A stretch of DNA of 64,000 nucleotides from Bisporella sp. PMI_857 (GCA_021307315.1 JAJSPD010000025.1:434001-498000); one strand, 5' to 3'. Shown: positions 24,116 to 35,916, counted from the stretch's first letter. Notes: generated by a model not told the origin, from the letters alone. A program made the numbers and translations.

Positions 24116-26623
24116 TTAAACTGCAGGTTCTTTCCCTGGCTCCTTTGCAATTGCCTTATCCGCCACCTCTAATGCATTCTTGAAAACCTGTATTAAAGTC
24201 TCTGTATCCTCGAGTCCCACCTGGAGACTAAAGTTAGCCTCATGCCACATCTGGAGGTGATTAGACATACCGATACTCGCATCTGCGTCTCTTTAAGGTG
24301 GTATTGCTCTGCCCATTCCAGCCTTTGGTAACCTTGGTTAGCACTACTGACAAAGGCTACACCCAGGCTATATACTCACTGCTTCCCGTACAGCCCCTTG
24401 GTATATGGCATGACTAGTGTCAAGTGGGCTCCGAGATGGGGACCAATATGAAATTGAACGTTCTCGTAGAAAGCTTTTGTGGCTTCAATATTTATGAACT
24501 CAACGCTGAATAGACATCCATAACCAGGCGTGAAATCTTCGGTTCTACGTTCGCTGATGGTCAGTAGCTGAGTTAGGTTTTGAGCAAGATTCACAACACT
24601 TGCGTAAATTAGATGAAGCATGGGATTTGGCTTACTTGGTCCTCATAAAGGCTTCATAATTGATCAAAGATGGCAGCACGGTAGGATACCAGACTTTGGC
24701 AACACTGGAAGTAGGATCAAGTGTTAGATTTTGCAGGTATTCCGTCAACTTCTGTGCATTGTTGTTGAGAACAGTAGAACGCTCTAGGTAATCTCTGCTA
24801 TTGATTTCAAGAGCCTCTGCATCGGCGTCGTAGAAGTCATTAGTGTATATAGATTTCGAGAATTCATCCTTTAACTCAGCATACAAACTCGATGAGGGAT
24901 TCAACACAACACCTCCACACATCAGATCTACTCCATATTAGTTGAGGCATAAGCAGCGGGGTAAATCGTATATGGGCATGCCTGAATATCCGGAGAAGGA
25001 TTTGGTAAGAGATGTAACAATGATATCCGCTGCCTCAAGAACGTCCACGTTGCAGAATGAGCCAATGGTGTCGTCTACCACGAGTGCAAAATGGTATCGA
25101 TCCGCCAATTTTCTCAATCTCACCAAGTCTGGTGTGACAATCAGAGGATTGGATGGGAATTCTAGGTAGACGGCATGGACCTTTCTTCCCTCCTTACTTT
25201 CTGCTTCGATGTACTGCTCAAGGGTCTCGATATCTTCAGCTGTTCTATTGCCAAATTAGCACCCTTTTGCTGCCTGTATATCTAGTAGCCAGGAGCTTAA
25301 AAGCCGTTCCAGGAGCCGAAGCAACTGGTTTGTTTGGCGCCTAAGACAAGCTCTCGAGCTCCCGGCTCACAAAGGAAATCAGACAAACCCCAGACCCAGG
25401 AACTTGAATCCTGTACTATCCCAATCCTCGAATACATGGATGGTAGAATGGAACGCAAATCCAAAGAGCACAGATGCAGCCTTGTAACGGGCTTGAAGCA
25501 TCTGATGTACAGAGTAGATTGCAGCCATTCCAGTCGGGAAGAAATATACATCATCTGGCGATACCTTCTTTGTTCGAGGTGGCCCGGCAGGCGCTCGTTC
25601 TAGGAGACCTGCAATACGTTTCTTAAGCACTGCATGGGCTGGAGATGGGACAATATGCGGTGGAGGAGAGTTGTCCGTAACCTCGCGCAGTGAGTCAATA
25701 TGTTTCAAGCAGTCTTCTCCTAATCGTGACGAGATCGCGAAGCCGGCATTGGAGTAATACCCAAAAACTTCAGGAAACTTTTGAGCAGGAAAGAACACTG
25801 CATATATCCGAGTATGAACATCAAAAACGCGAACACTGATCTCGTCCTCTTTCAATGCATTCTCGCGGAGAGATGATATGCCATAGGCTTTGCATCCCTC
25901 CGCTGCTTTGCTTGAGGAAAAGAGGAACGCGTTTTGGCCCTCTGCGCCGTATTTTTCCAGCATAATTTTGGTGAACTGCATTAAAGTTAACGCCACACAA
26001 TTTTCAGCCCAGAGAATTACTCTACGGAGGTCAATCTGCAGAAGGGAGACCTTTAAAATCTTAAGACGATACACTACTTCCAGTTGGGAGCATGTCTTGT
26101 ACTCGGTGTGCCGAGCTTTTATAGTTTGAAAGAAATTGAGAATGCTTCCTCACTTACCTGTGCAACATCGCGGTGCGGAATTATCCTAGGATACATATTC
26201 TTGAACATGGAGAAGACTGTAGAATTGAATATACAGTCAGCATGGGCTTCTCAGGAATATTGGTACATCAGAGAGTCTGTTGTACAAGTGCTATCTCTTT
26301 GTTCCTAGTTTTTGAGACACTACGGGCTGAGACTGCTGCTCATCGTTGGGCTTGAATTCAGTCACAACTTGAATCAATGCTGCGAGCTTGGTCATCGTCG
26401 TAAAGGTAACGATGTAGCAGTGAGCCTGGCACATTGGAGTATGTGGTTGTACTTCAGGTTGCGTAGGAAAAGGAAGTTCTGGTTAGGAGACTTTACTCTC
26501 TGGATCTTTCTCAACAAACCTGAGGAGAAAGTCCCACCCTGGCATATGTGTTGTAATCGAATGCCTTGTGGGCTTTGGATGAGGTATAGCATGAAGAGCA
26601 GGTGTTTCTATTTTGGTCGCCAT
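24116..26623 (-). CDS. PLP-dependent Cys/Met-metabolism enzyme, cystathionine gamma-synthase-like
   Basis: Fold-type I PLP enzyme of the fungal cystathionine gamma-synthase-like group, in transsulfuration or sulfur amino-acid metabolism. Eight exons give a continuous 556-aa frame: 26623-26497, 26216-26158, 25975-25389, 25244-24982, 24927-24636, 24544-24380, 24343-24271, 24220-24116. Motifs: MPGWDFLLRFVEKDPE and MYPRIIPHRDVAQ (N-terminal family blocks), PTGMAAIYSVHQML, VYLEFPSNPLIVTPDL, VVDDTIGSF (Asp contacting the PLP ring), TSLTKSFSGYS (Schiff-base Lys), PGYGCLFSVEF, KETQMRVSVGLEDTE. Intron 4 uses a GC donor (CAG/GCATGC) and intron 6 is only about 36 nt. The first 250-nt intron is long for this window. 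Fungi carry several paralogues, so exact substrate is uncertain. Confidence 0.9.
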
Positions 26624-27983
26624 AACTGTTAATATTTGGGGTTTTGGTTATCTGTAGTTACAATTAACTCCAACGTCTTTCATCACAGGCTGATGTAAGT
26701 TCGCGGTACCTTGAGCTGAAATAAAGATACCAGGTGAGATACAGCCTTTCTACCCCGTTCTGTTATTCACACTATAATACTCAGAATAAAATATTTTGAA
26801 TGATCAGATCCCCTGCCCGTAGAGAGCGGTGCTTCAACCGGAATTGTAATGGTCTTAAGTATACTCTATGTAGTGGTGTGAAGTGGTGTCTAACTTTGTG
26901 GCTGTTCAGCTCCACTCCACAATCCAGATGTCTCACTTCGGGGTAGCTTTAGGACTTCATGAACTCTTATATAATTATGTCCCTACTAGAACCATTGGGC
27001 AAGGCAACGCGATCTCTTACTGTATTAATCCCGATGGAGAAGAGGCGCTCATTCAAATGGCTTCGACGTGCAAAAGGGGTGAGAACTCGGATCAACGCTT
27101 ACGAAGATTATCACTAGATAGTGGAGAAGCTACGTATAAGGTTACTCTTTTGAGCAATAAGGAGCTATAGAATCCATGTTCAAGAGCTCGAAGCGGCGCC
27201 AGTCGTAAAGGATCTTCCAATTATCCTACTTTTGAGGCCATGAGATCTCAGCAGGAATTTCAATAACGACAAATTCAGCACACGCTTACGTGATGCTGAA
27301 GTGATACGTAGTAGGATTTCGTCTGAGTTCACCAGACATCTGTCACGAAGCTTCTCTATGTGGAGTGGGTGTTGCATGTCATGCAACAAACGCAAGCTGC
27401 AACGCCGCATCCCGTACCGACGGACTGGGAATGCCTGCGGATAAGCGACTAAAACAACCTTATGTCAACATCACATTGATGAGTTAGGTTACGTATGGAC
27501 GCTCTCGTGCTGTACATTATACTCAACTGATGCAGTTACGATTGTAAACATGTCTGATGATGAGCATTAAGGGCTGAAGCTCGGAAGAGTAGACAACCGT
27601 TCAGAATCATGTAAGTATCCTAAGATTAGAGTCAAACTGACGAAAATTATGGAATCCACGAAGCAATGGAGTAGAAAGCACATCTGGAATGTCAATTGGT
27701 AAGGAGAATATATAATAGTACAGACCCTCTGCCTACAAATCCCGAAGTCAATATATCTCATCCAATCTTAAAGCCGCGAGGCAAATAATCTGATGCAATG
27801 TGCTAATACTAATAGATAACCCAACCCAGAAGATGTGCTGACATATAGTGAGCGTTGTCGCCCTGCCCAACACCAGAGGTCGACCAGATTCATATGCTCT
27901 GTTGTTTGTCTTGGATCACGAACAATCCAGCACGAAGCAACTAATTTCAATTTCTGACCCTAACCTCTATCCTAATTCAAACT
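26624..27983. other. Intergenic
   Basis: About 1.36 kb between two leftward genes. ATG frames at 26883-27170 (+) and 27180-27410 (-) are short and unsupported. No repeat or RNA gene seen. Confidence 0.45.
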
Positions 27984-28452
27984 CTATCGGGAAGTTCTAG
28001 ACGCCGTGGTACTCGGGTAGGACGGTGATGGTTTAGCGGCTTCACGAAAGTGATGTGGTAGAGCATCAGCGGACCGTGGAGCTTGTGGATCTTTGATACC
28101 CTTCTTGTGATTTATAACTTGAACTGAACCACGCGTCGTCGTAGTAATGTACTTCTGATCTGGATGAATGTTAGCTGCGTATGAGCGACAGACCATACCC
28201 AAGCTTACTGTTGTCTGGTACTCTGTACTTGTATTCCCTGGGTTCATTGGTGTAATGTGAACCTGAATGATGGCTGTCCCTGTTTGTACTACTCGATTGG
28301 TGATATCCTGAAGAGGAACTCATCCTGTCTCTGCTGTCGTTGGTTGTATTAGACGAGTAGGATGAGTGAGACCCTGTACTAGAGTCACGCAAGTGAATGA
28401 TTGGCTTCTGGTATGAGTAAGGTCTTGTTGAAGGGTAAGTGTGTGATGACAT
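27984..28452 (-). CDS. Small Ser/Thr/Tyr-rich hypothetical protein
   Basis: I do not recognise this gene. Exon 1 (28452-28209) encodes a hydrophilic, low-complexity N-terminus rich in Ser, Tyr, His and Asn (STGSHSSYSSNTTNDSRDR). A GTAAGC donor leads to exon 2 (28159-27984), which reads QKYITTTTRGSVQVINHKK and a Pro/Ser-rich tail, 139 aa in all. I chose the acceptor after CATCCAG because a CTAAC branch site sits about 10 nt before it; an upstream acceptor giving a 34-nt intron is also in frame. No signal peptide or membrane segment. Coding support is composition plus in-phase splicing, so confidence is moderate. Confidence 0.5.
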
Positions 28453-29638
28453 CCTTTGTGGTCTGATTTGGCGGTAGATAATGGCAATAGAGTCGAGCGG
28501 CAGAATAGTGCTTCGAAAATGGTCGAGGTTGAGTATATAAACTGTTCAGTGTGCAGGAGAGAAGACTTTTGAATGAAATTTGTATCCCCAAGATACACTT
28601 AGCTTTATACACATACAAATGAACCCGCAAGCAAATTCGCCTCTTGGAGTGACCTAGGCTTAGACCCCAGAAAAAACCAGGCGGTGATTTACTAGATCCC
28701 GCTATAGAACACCAATTCAGTGTTTGGTGTTGCAGAGGTACCCCGGCTCAAGGACTCGTAGACACAGCCTGTTTGCCTTAAGAAATAACTCCACTTATAC
28801 CCAGGCACTCATTATGGTTGACTCATGGTTTAAAGGGGTTGTAAAATATCGCAGAGACGAAGATGACGCGAACGCGACTTGCTTAGCCCTGAGTACCGCT
28901 GCAGAGATAATAAACCTTGTACAGTAGCTTTCAGCCAGGAGGAGGACTACTCCAGGAATTGCAGTGGCCTGGCCGGCCTTGCAAATTATGTTACCGCAGC
29001 GAACCGTAGCGTCCCAGTGACCGAGGGGTGAAGGTGGCAGAGCAAACAAGTGCAGCAAGGCTCTATGAGGCTGACATGAAGGCTCTTTCGGAACTGAGGT
29101 AGCATTGTAAGCATGGTGGCAAACATAGCAGAGGTTGAACAGCAGCCCACAATACAGCAAAATAGCGTGGTGTATTTGATCGGGTTCAACAGCGGTTTGT
29201 GCTAAGCCATTGCTGCCTTAAACATTCAAAATAAAGAATCCTCAGCTGGACGCAAAGGCAGCGAGAGTCAAGGACTCTGGAGCCTTGCGCTAGTCGCCTT
29301 GAGGGAAATATGATTCATCAGGATCCTTGTAAATGCCAAATGCAGAGCAAGAGGTTTACAGATTTGACGGTTCGGATCCGGCCGCTGAGGTAAGTCATAT
29401 TCATCTTTGTTCGTGTATGGGGAATGACATTGAGGAAAACGAGGACAGGCGAAAAGAACAGTTGAGGGGTAAATGATAAGAGAGGTTGGAGGCATTGCGG
29501 ATTCATAGACGCTTTACCCATTCCAGACTAGAGCGTAATACCCCCCGCGGCTAAACAGCTCCCATAGATATGGTAGTCAATTGAGACACAGAGAATCTTC
29601 AACGTGTCCCCAAACACAATTACTTCAATTCCTCCAAA
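28453..29638. other. Intergenic, divergent promoter region
   Basis: About 1.2 kb between the leftward Ser-rich gene and the rightward FKBP gene. Overlapping short ATG frames on both strands have no family motifs. Confidence 0.45.
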
Positions 29639-30306
29639 ATGCGTTTCTTCGCCGTTTCAATTACAGCTCTTGTAGCAGCAGCTACTACCGTTCTTGCTGA
29701 AGAGGTCGGTATCGAAGTTACCCGTGCTGTTGAGTGTGAGAGGAAGTCGAAGAAAGGCGATACCATCTCCGTTCATTACCGTGGCACACTTCAGAAGGAT
29801 GGCAAGCAATTTGATGCTAGTTATGACCGAGGTCAACCGCTGAAGTTTGTTGTCGGCAACGGTCAGGTCATCAAGGGGTAAAACATCACCGGAGATATAG
29901 GTATGAATATGGAATCTCATGCTAACAATGTGAATAGATGGGATGATAACCTGATCGACATGTGCATTGGAGAGAAAAGAACCCTCACTATTCCACCATC
30001 ATTTGGTTATGGAGACAGAGCTATGGGCCCAATTCCTGCCGGTAGCACTTTGAGTTCGTGCTACCCCACCCCCTTGCTTTCATTGAGCAGACCTAACTTA
30101 TAAAAGTCTTCGAAACGGAATTGATGGGGATTGATGGTGTACCGGCTCCAGAGAAGATAGTCGAGAAGTCGGCAAGCAGTGTTGCAGACAAAGCTACAGA
30201 AGGTGTGAAGGAAGCTGTGAAATCCAAGATTGCTGAAGCAGCCGAGGCTGTGAAAGTTACTGTGGCTGATACCGATGGCGATGGACAGGAACACAACGAA
30301 TTATAA
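29639..30306 (+). CDS. ER-resident FKBP-type peptidyl-prolyl isomerase (FKBP2-like)
   Basis: Peptidyl-prolyl cis-trans isomerase that assists folding of secretory proteins. Three exons (29639-29877, 29938-30053, 30107-30306) with short introns in phases 2 and 1, 184 aa. A clear signal peptide ([20 protein letters not shown]) leads into the FKBP fold: [80 protein letters not shown] (split by introns). After the domain comes an extra Ala/Glu/Lys-rich helical tail of about 50 residues ([20 protein letters not shown]) ending in HNEL, an HDEL-type retrieval signal. FKBP2 proteins are usually about 135-140 aa, so the tail is an addition. Function and location are secure. Confidence 0.95.
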
Positions 30307-31041
30307 AAGAAAAGATCGACTTGAGAGGAGCTGCGGCTCATGAGTTATGATATATGGCTCAAATTTATACACAAAACGGATGGATAGTACATGTAACAAA
30401 AAGCATGGCCTGGAAAAAGTAGCAGTACAATTTCTAAAAAGTGCTTTTCGAGATTTGTTTTTTTGGCAGTATGCTCTCCGAACTCCTCCTATTCTTGCTT
30501 GGGTCAGTGATGCGGCTCAATCATTAGCCACTTTGCTCGATGATTCAAGTGCACTTCATTTGTCATGTTCATAATGTGTCAGTAGTGTTTTTAGCTTCTC
30601 TCATTATCGAAGAATCATATGCTTTGGTTGCATAGGATTGTATCTCAAGGAGAACAAACTTTATCCAATCTGTCTCGGATGTTAGAGATTTTTGACACCA
30701 AGCTATGTCCGCCATGATTAGCACTCTCCATGTACACAGATGACACAGCTTCTCACGATGCCCAACTGAGGTTTCATGGAAGCTTATTAGAATGTTCCAC
30801 TCTATCATGGGTCTTTCCTGGTGGAATTTGAAGTTTTGACCAGGGGCAAATTTTTGTTAAGCCCTCAATCTCATTTACGTTAAGGTCCATTTCTCATTAT
30901 CCCAATCACTTATAAGCTATCAGGCGCCTCTAATATAGTTTTCTAATGTACTGGCACATCTTCCTACTCTCAGCCTCCTCAACCCCGGCTCTTTCAAAGT
31001 TGTCTAAGTAATTGCCATCACCTTTGAACTCTTTGCAATGG
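30307..31041. other. Intergenic
   Basis: About 730 bp between two rightward genes. No convincing coding sequence, repeat or RNA. Confidence 0.45.
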
Positions 31042-31991
31042 ATGTTCCAGAACGTAACCTTTACGCTTCTTGGGTTTGGGATTCTTTGGCCAATTTCTAT
31101 AGAATTTACGCTCGCATTCGTCCCAGCAACATATCGGCCTACACGATTTGTTGTCTTTGCTCGATGTTTAGCATTGGCTACGAATATACAAGCGCTTCAT
31201 GAAAAGCTAGAACAGAATGGCATTCAACGAGGAGCGCTGGTACAGGGCACGTGGTTGAGTGTTCTGAGAATGTTTGGTCTATATATCGACTCGAAAGGAG
31301 GTGTTCGCAAGCTCAAAGATGATCAGGGCGTGAGGGAGTAGGAGGTCAAGGGGGCTGTAGGTCGTTGGAAGGGATTCATTTCTTCATATCATCTTTTCTC
31401 GAACTATAGAGATATAGGGACACCATGGACTGTCCCAGGCTTCCCGGTATGCGCACGGCAAGATAATCGTTCAGCTGTCTCACGAGGAGCCTTCTTACTT
31501 CGAAGTCTTCTCCTTACTCTATCCGGAGGCACGTGTGCATGTTTATACGAGAGACTTCCTCCTCATGGTTGGGCACAGATGGTGGATATGTCTCACATCT
31601 ATCTATTTTCCCTTCTCAGCGATGTCACTGCTTCTGAGTTTGGTCATAGAGCTGCCACAGTCCACTTCCTCTGGTTTAACATCTTTGCATATTTCTATTT
31701 CTACTACTACGCCACGGCCTTTCTCGCAGTTTTTTCAAGATACACGGAACCAGTGATTGGCCTTTTCTATTTGGCAATCTTTCATATTCATCTTCGGTAA
31801 GAGTGTTTTGGGTAAGGTTCTGGCATCAGACATTGTGGAATTATGTCTCCGCCTTTCAGTATTTGTATCTACAACAATCTTCAAAGATTCCGCCCGGCAC
31901 CCTCATATCCCACGTTCGCCTTACTGTCTCATTCCTGATACCTGGAATCCTGCATGCTTGCGTAGAAGTAGGGCTTGGCCGAAGCTTTTGA
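31042..31991 (+). pseudogene. Wax synthase/MBOAT-like acyltransferase remnant
   Basis: Resembles fungal wax-synthase-domain membrane acyltransferases. The frame from ATG 31042 gives hydrophobic helices, reaches TAG at 31339-31341, then continues in the same frame with GRWKGFISSYHLFSNYRDIGTPW, the usual block before the catalytic region, and further membrane helices. After a T homopolymer near 31727-31735 the family motif appears in another frame: DWPFLFGNL, then FWVRFWHQ (acyltransferase-type His) and LIPGILHACVEVGLG. One nonsense codon and one frameshift in an otherwise readable gene indicate a fairly young pseudogene. No intron with acceptable signals bridges either lesion. The true 5' end is unclear. 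Confidence 0.7.
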
Positions 31992-32460
31992 GAAAGTGAT
32001 GTGCCGAATTTTTTTGTGAAGCAAAGCCGTAGGTATCATAATTAAAGATGCTGTGTAGGAGATTTCTAAGAGCTTTGGTGTGAAGTCTGGACCTTAGCCG
32101 AAAGTTTTGGGATATTTATGGACATTCTTCTGGCTACTTTGGACTATATCGAGCTGGAGCTGGAAACTACAGAAAGTAACCCGGCCTGGAATCAATAGTT
32201 GATGCTGTGACATATTGAAGTATGCCACTTTGTGATACAACACAAATATCGGCGGGACTTGACATCTCGAAAAAGTATCGCATGTATCCTGCACACATGT
32301 GTTGGCATAAAAAACAGAACAGGATATCTTCAATTTCTTCATACAAATTCACTTTCAACTTGTTCATTGGGTATATTCCGTCCTTTCCAAACGCCGAACC
32401 AAAGCAGCACATGAGGGATAATCAGATAACAGTCTCCTAACCAATATTAATTCACGTTTA
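31992..32460. other. Intergenic between convergent genes
   Basis: About 470 bp between the acyltransferase remnant and APC11. Small ATG frames only; nothing supported. Confidence 0.45.
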
Positions 32461-32911
32461 TCATGTTCCGAGCTGAGGCTGTGGTGTGCCTCCGGCAGGG
32501 AGGCTGGCATCGAATTCTGAATGGTGAAGGTTAGATAATTAGATTCCCCAAATGTACAGACACGAACTCACTTTGTCTACACATTGGGCATTGACCCTTT
32601 GAAGATTCTTGCTTGATCCATTCCATGATACAATGCTATGCTAAATATCAGCCTCGGGCAGCTTTGTGCCAGATGTTTGGCTAACCATGTGGAAGTTGTG
32701 TCCGCATTTCCCAGAAACTGCATTTGAGAGTTAGCAGTTGCGGAGTATCCTAAAGAGCATAGGGCCTACGCAGCGTGCAGTCGTCGCCGGGGTATTTGCA
32801 GGTAGGGCATGTGCCATCGAAGTGAACTTGACAAATTCCGCAGACATCATCGTCTGGTATATCCCACCGCCACGTAGCAACTGCATTCCATTTAAGGATC
32901 TTGACCTTCAT
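32461..32911 (-). CDS. apc11: Anaphase-promoting complex subunit 11 (RING-H2)
   Basis: Catalytic RING-H2 subunit of the APC/C ubiquitin ligase, which with Apc2 transfers ubiquitin to cyclin B and securin. Four exons (32911-32770, 32717-32686, 32635-32572, 32516-32461) give 97 aa, the usual size. The N-terminus MKVKILKWNAVATWRWD is diagnostic, followed by CGICQVHFDGTCPTCKYPGDDC, KCGHNFHMHCIMEWIK and CPMCRQKF, which supply all zinc ligands. Every junction is in phase, although exons 2 and 3 are only 32 and 64 nt. The gene is too fragmented to appear as one open frame. Identification is very secure. Confidence 0.97.
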
Positions 32912-33331
32912 TTTCGGTTGCGTAGGCAGGCGTGCAAGATGTCACTGTCTTTAATAGGTAGAGTGTACTCTATACATCAAAATCGAGTGAGAATAATTGT
33001 CTCTGTGAGATTGTGACAAGGTGGGATATGGACGAGTCGTATGTTTACTTTGTACCCATTTGGGCGTGGGTTTCGAGAAGCGGCGTTGCGGCCGTGTTGT
33101 CCGCTTGCCAACCCGACCTGGCTTATCAGGAAAGCTCCAACTTCTTTGTGTAACACCGCTGGACAACTCCATCTACCACAAACCCCGCTGTGCCAAAACA
33201 GCAACCCTCTTCTCATTGTCTCTTCAGGTAGAAGGCCTATCCAATCTGCTCACTGTGGATATTCACCATCTGCCTTGACGCCCCACCTATGAATAGTACC
33301 CAGAGATAACGGCCTCATAGCTATAGCTCCG
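32912..33331. other. Divergent promoter region
   Basis: About 420 bp separating leftward APC11 from rightward sulfurtransferase. No other gene; overlapping ATG frames on both strands look like chance. Confidence 0.5.
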
Positions 33332-34446
33332 ATGGCTACAGCTGTACATATAATGAGATTTCGGTCTCCTCTGCTCTCACGATGTAGACCTAATTGTCAG
33401 TTTATTCGTCCAGCCGCGAACATATCGACACATCGCTTCCTCTCGTCGTACCTGGTCACACCAGCAGAACTCTCTGAAGCGCTGAAGAAAAACTCACCCT
33501 CAAAGATATCCACGGCCCCAAGAACGGTAGCATTATGTGCTTCATGGTTCCTTCCTACCTCACCTCTCAATGGTCTTCAGACTTTCCGTGAAAAGAGAAT
33601 TCCAAACTCCCGATTCTTCGACCTGGATAAGGTTAGCGACAAACACTCACCTTACCCACATATGCTCCCATCTGCATCAGACTTCGCGAAAGCAATGAGC
33701 GGTCTAGGAATTAGGAAGGATGACACTGTTGTTGTTTATGACAGTCATGAGTTGGGAATATTCAGTGCGCCAAGGGTCGGATGGACATTAAAGGCATTTG
33801 GTCACGATAGCGTTCATGTGTTGAACAATTTCAAACTTTGGGTCGAGGAAGGGTATCCTACAGAAAGCGGTGAATTCTGGGATGTCAATACCTGCGTTTA
33901 TCCAATTCCTGAGTTTGATGGCTCAAAAGTCGTCGAATTCGAGGAGGTTAGGGAAGTAGTTAAGGACTACAATAAGGAGGGCGCGGAAGGTGTACAAATA
34001 CTGGATGCAAGACCGCATGGTAGATGGAGTGGAGCAGACCCCGAACCCAGACCTGGTTTGGAAAGCGGGCACATGCCAGGCAGTATTAGCGTTCCGGTGA
34101 GCGAGTTGTTAGATCCAGTATCAAAGACAATTTTGCCAGGAGACAAGTTGAGGAAGATATTTGAGGCAAAAGGAATTGATCCCAATCGTCCAATTATCAA
34201 CTCATGCGGGACCGGCGTCACAGCTGCAGTTATCGATGCAGCTTTAAGAGAGGCGGGGTTTGGGGATAACAGCAAGATACGACTTTATGACGGAAGCTGG
34301 ACAGAATGGGCTCAACGGGTGAAAGTTTCGGATGGACTGATCGTTAAGGTATGCTGACCTTCGCAAGCTTATTGCTAATCCATATCTCTTTGGGTTGTGC
34401 TTCTAATCAACAAGCAGTACTAACTCATATTCTGTAGGAAGCATAA
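33332..34446 (+). CDS. 3-mercaptopyruvate/thiosulfate sulfurtransferase (two-domain rhodanese)
   Basis: Tandem-rhodanese sulfurtransferase of 341 aa, related to yeast Tum1, which transfers sulfur from mercaptopyruvate to thiol acceptors in tRNA thiolation. An Arg-rich N-terminus (MRFRSPLLSRCRPNCQ) suggests a mitochondrial presequence. The first, non-catalytic domain contains RIPNSRFFDLDKVSD and DDTVVVYDSHELGIFSAPR; the second has ILDARPHGRWSG, ESGHMPGSISVPV and the active-site loop NSCGTGVTAAVI with catalytic Cys. Exon 1 runs 33332-34348; the GTATGC donor and a textbook TACTAAC branch define an 89-nt intron, leaving a 9-nt final exon (34438-34446: Glu-Ala-stop). Unspliced, the frame would end VC. 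Confidence in family is high. Confidence 0.93.
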
Positions 34447-34825
34447 TGGGAAAGGATACCTATTTGAAACAATTCAGCGCTAGTTTGGTTGTACATACTG
34501 CTGCTCTCTCCTCAAGTTTGTACATCAGATATGCTTATGCAGGAATGGTTAATAGTTAACATTCTACTCGTTTTCTTGAAAACATAAAGCTCGTTTAAGT
34601 GTAGGCCTTGCATTCATTTCTTCTAGTGTTCATGCAGTGCTCAGTCGCCGCCTCTAAGATTGACAATTTCGGCATCCCTTAGGTTGCTGGCTGCAGGAAC
34701 CGTTTCATGATATATTAAGTAGGAAGATGCATCCTTACGTCTCTTACTCTCTCAACTGAAAAATCAATCATCGGGCTACGAAGAGCACAAATCTCATAGC
34801 TCAAGAAATTGAATGTGAACTAATG
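34447..34825. other. Intergenic between convergent genes
   Basis: About 380 bp; 3' regions of the sulfurtransferase and thioesterase genes. Nothing else seen. Confidence 0.5.
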
Positions 34826-35873
34826 TTAAAGCTTCAGCGCCTTACTCATGTCCAATGATGGGCTCCCTCTCTTCTCATTTATCAGAGACACGTGCTTACT
34901 CACAGCCACCAGATCGCCTTCTTCATCAACCACATAGACTTCTGTATCAAATCTTCCGTTTCTTATCTTATGAGTTCGGATCCTCAAAAACAGCCACTCC
35001 GCGCCATTTGGATCCTTCTTAATTTCACTAGTCATAGAGAGTGTTGGGTATCTCACGCCTAAATTGACATCTTCCTCGCCTGGGAAGTAAACGCTAGGAG
35101 CACCAGCGAACTGTCCTATATGAGCGCTCGAACTACAGTCATACAAATGCGGTACTCACCGCATCTAGCACTTGGCCTAAGGAGATAGTACTGTATCCGA
35201 ATCCATCGGTGCGACAGTACCAATATTCCCTCATATCTGGACCGGATCTTCGGTCAGGCTTGGGTTGAAAAATTCGATTTTTGAAAATTACTGGCGCTGT
35301 TTTGCGGTACACATCACGGAACACCACCTCTTCGCAATCTTTTCTCGAAGGCAAGTGTTCCCTTGGGATGGTTGGCTGTGTAGGAAGACAGATTCCTTTT
35401 TCACCACTTAGATTTCCTTGCGTAAGGATACCTAGAACACAAGTCCGCACTTCACCAGTTTTTGGGTGCGGTTGTTGTACTATATGTTTCCTCGATCAAT
35501 TTTACTTAAACTTTTAAACTTTGAATTTCGGGGAGAGGCCTAGGAATCACCTACTATTAACTTGGATCACTGAGACCCGCACTCCCATATTCAATTCTTT
35601 GATGACTACGGTGACAGGGGCAATCAGAACGGGAAACAGGACTTGAATGTGAGCAGCGATAGGGTCCGGTTGATCTCGCCTTGAATATTGCATATTCATG
35701 AAAGCTTTCCCGGCCGAAAAGGCGAGACTGACGAGTACTCCTCCATGCGCTGCAATCATCCCACTCCAGTCCCACCGAATTGTGCTCGTGAATGTGGAAG
35801 GTCCTATTTGAGTAACCTCAACCGCATCTTCAAGCGAAGTCTCCCTTTGTTCGTTGATCATGATGTCCTTCAT
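34826..35873 (-). CDS. Acyl-CoA thioesterase-like (hotdog, 4HBT_3/TesB type)
   Basis: Double-hotdog thioesterase-like protein of 307 aa, expected to hydrolyse an acyl-CoA or related thioester. Exons 35873-35555, 35479-35160 and 35110-34826 join in phases 1 and 0. The first hotdog has STIRWDWSGMIAAHGGVLVSLAF (AHGG marks the substrate-binding helix) and AHIQVLFPVLIAPVTVVIKELNMG. The second hotdog has IGQ/FAGAPSVYFPG, VGVRYPTLSMTSEIKKDP and WLFLRIRTHKIRNGRFDTEVYVVDEEGDLVAVSKH (in pieces across the sequence), typical of fungal TesB-like proteins. The last intron (49 nt) was placed at the only in-phase acceptor. No peroxisomal SKL-type ending (it ends KALKL). Substrate unknown. Confidence 0.85.
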
Positions 35874-35893
35874 GCTCAACTCAAAAAATGACT

Positions 35894-35916
35894 GCTTGTT
35901 TGTTTGTTTGTTTCTA
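35894..35916. repeat. TTTG tetranucleotide repeat
   Basis: About five tandem TTTG units immediately upstream of the thioesterase start. Simple repeat only. Confidence 0.8.

Noticed and set aside
32951..33292. Opposed ORFs between APC11 and the sulfurtransferase
   Set aside because: Short, overlapping on both strands, no motif; promoter DNA.
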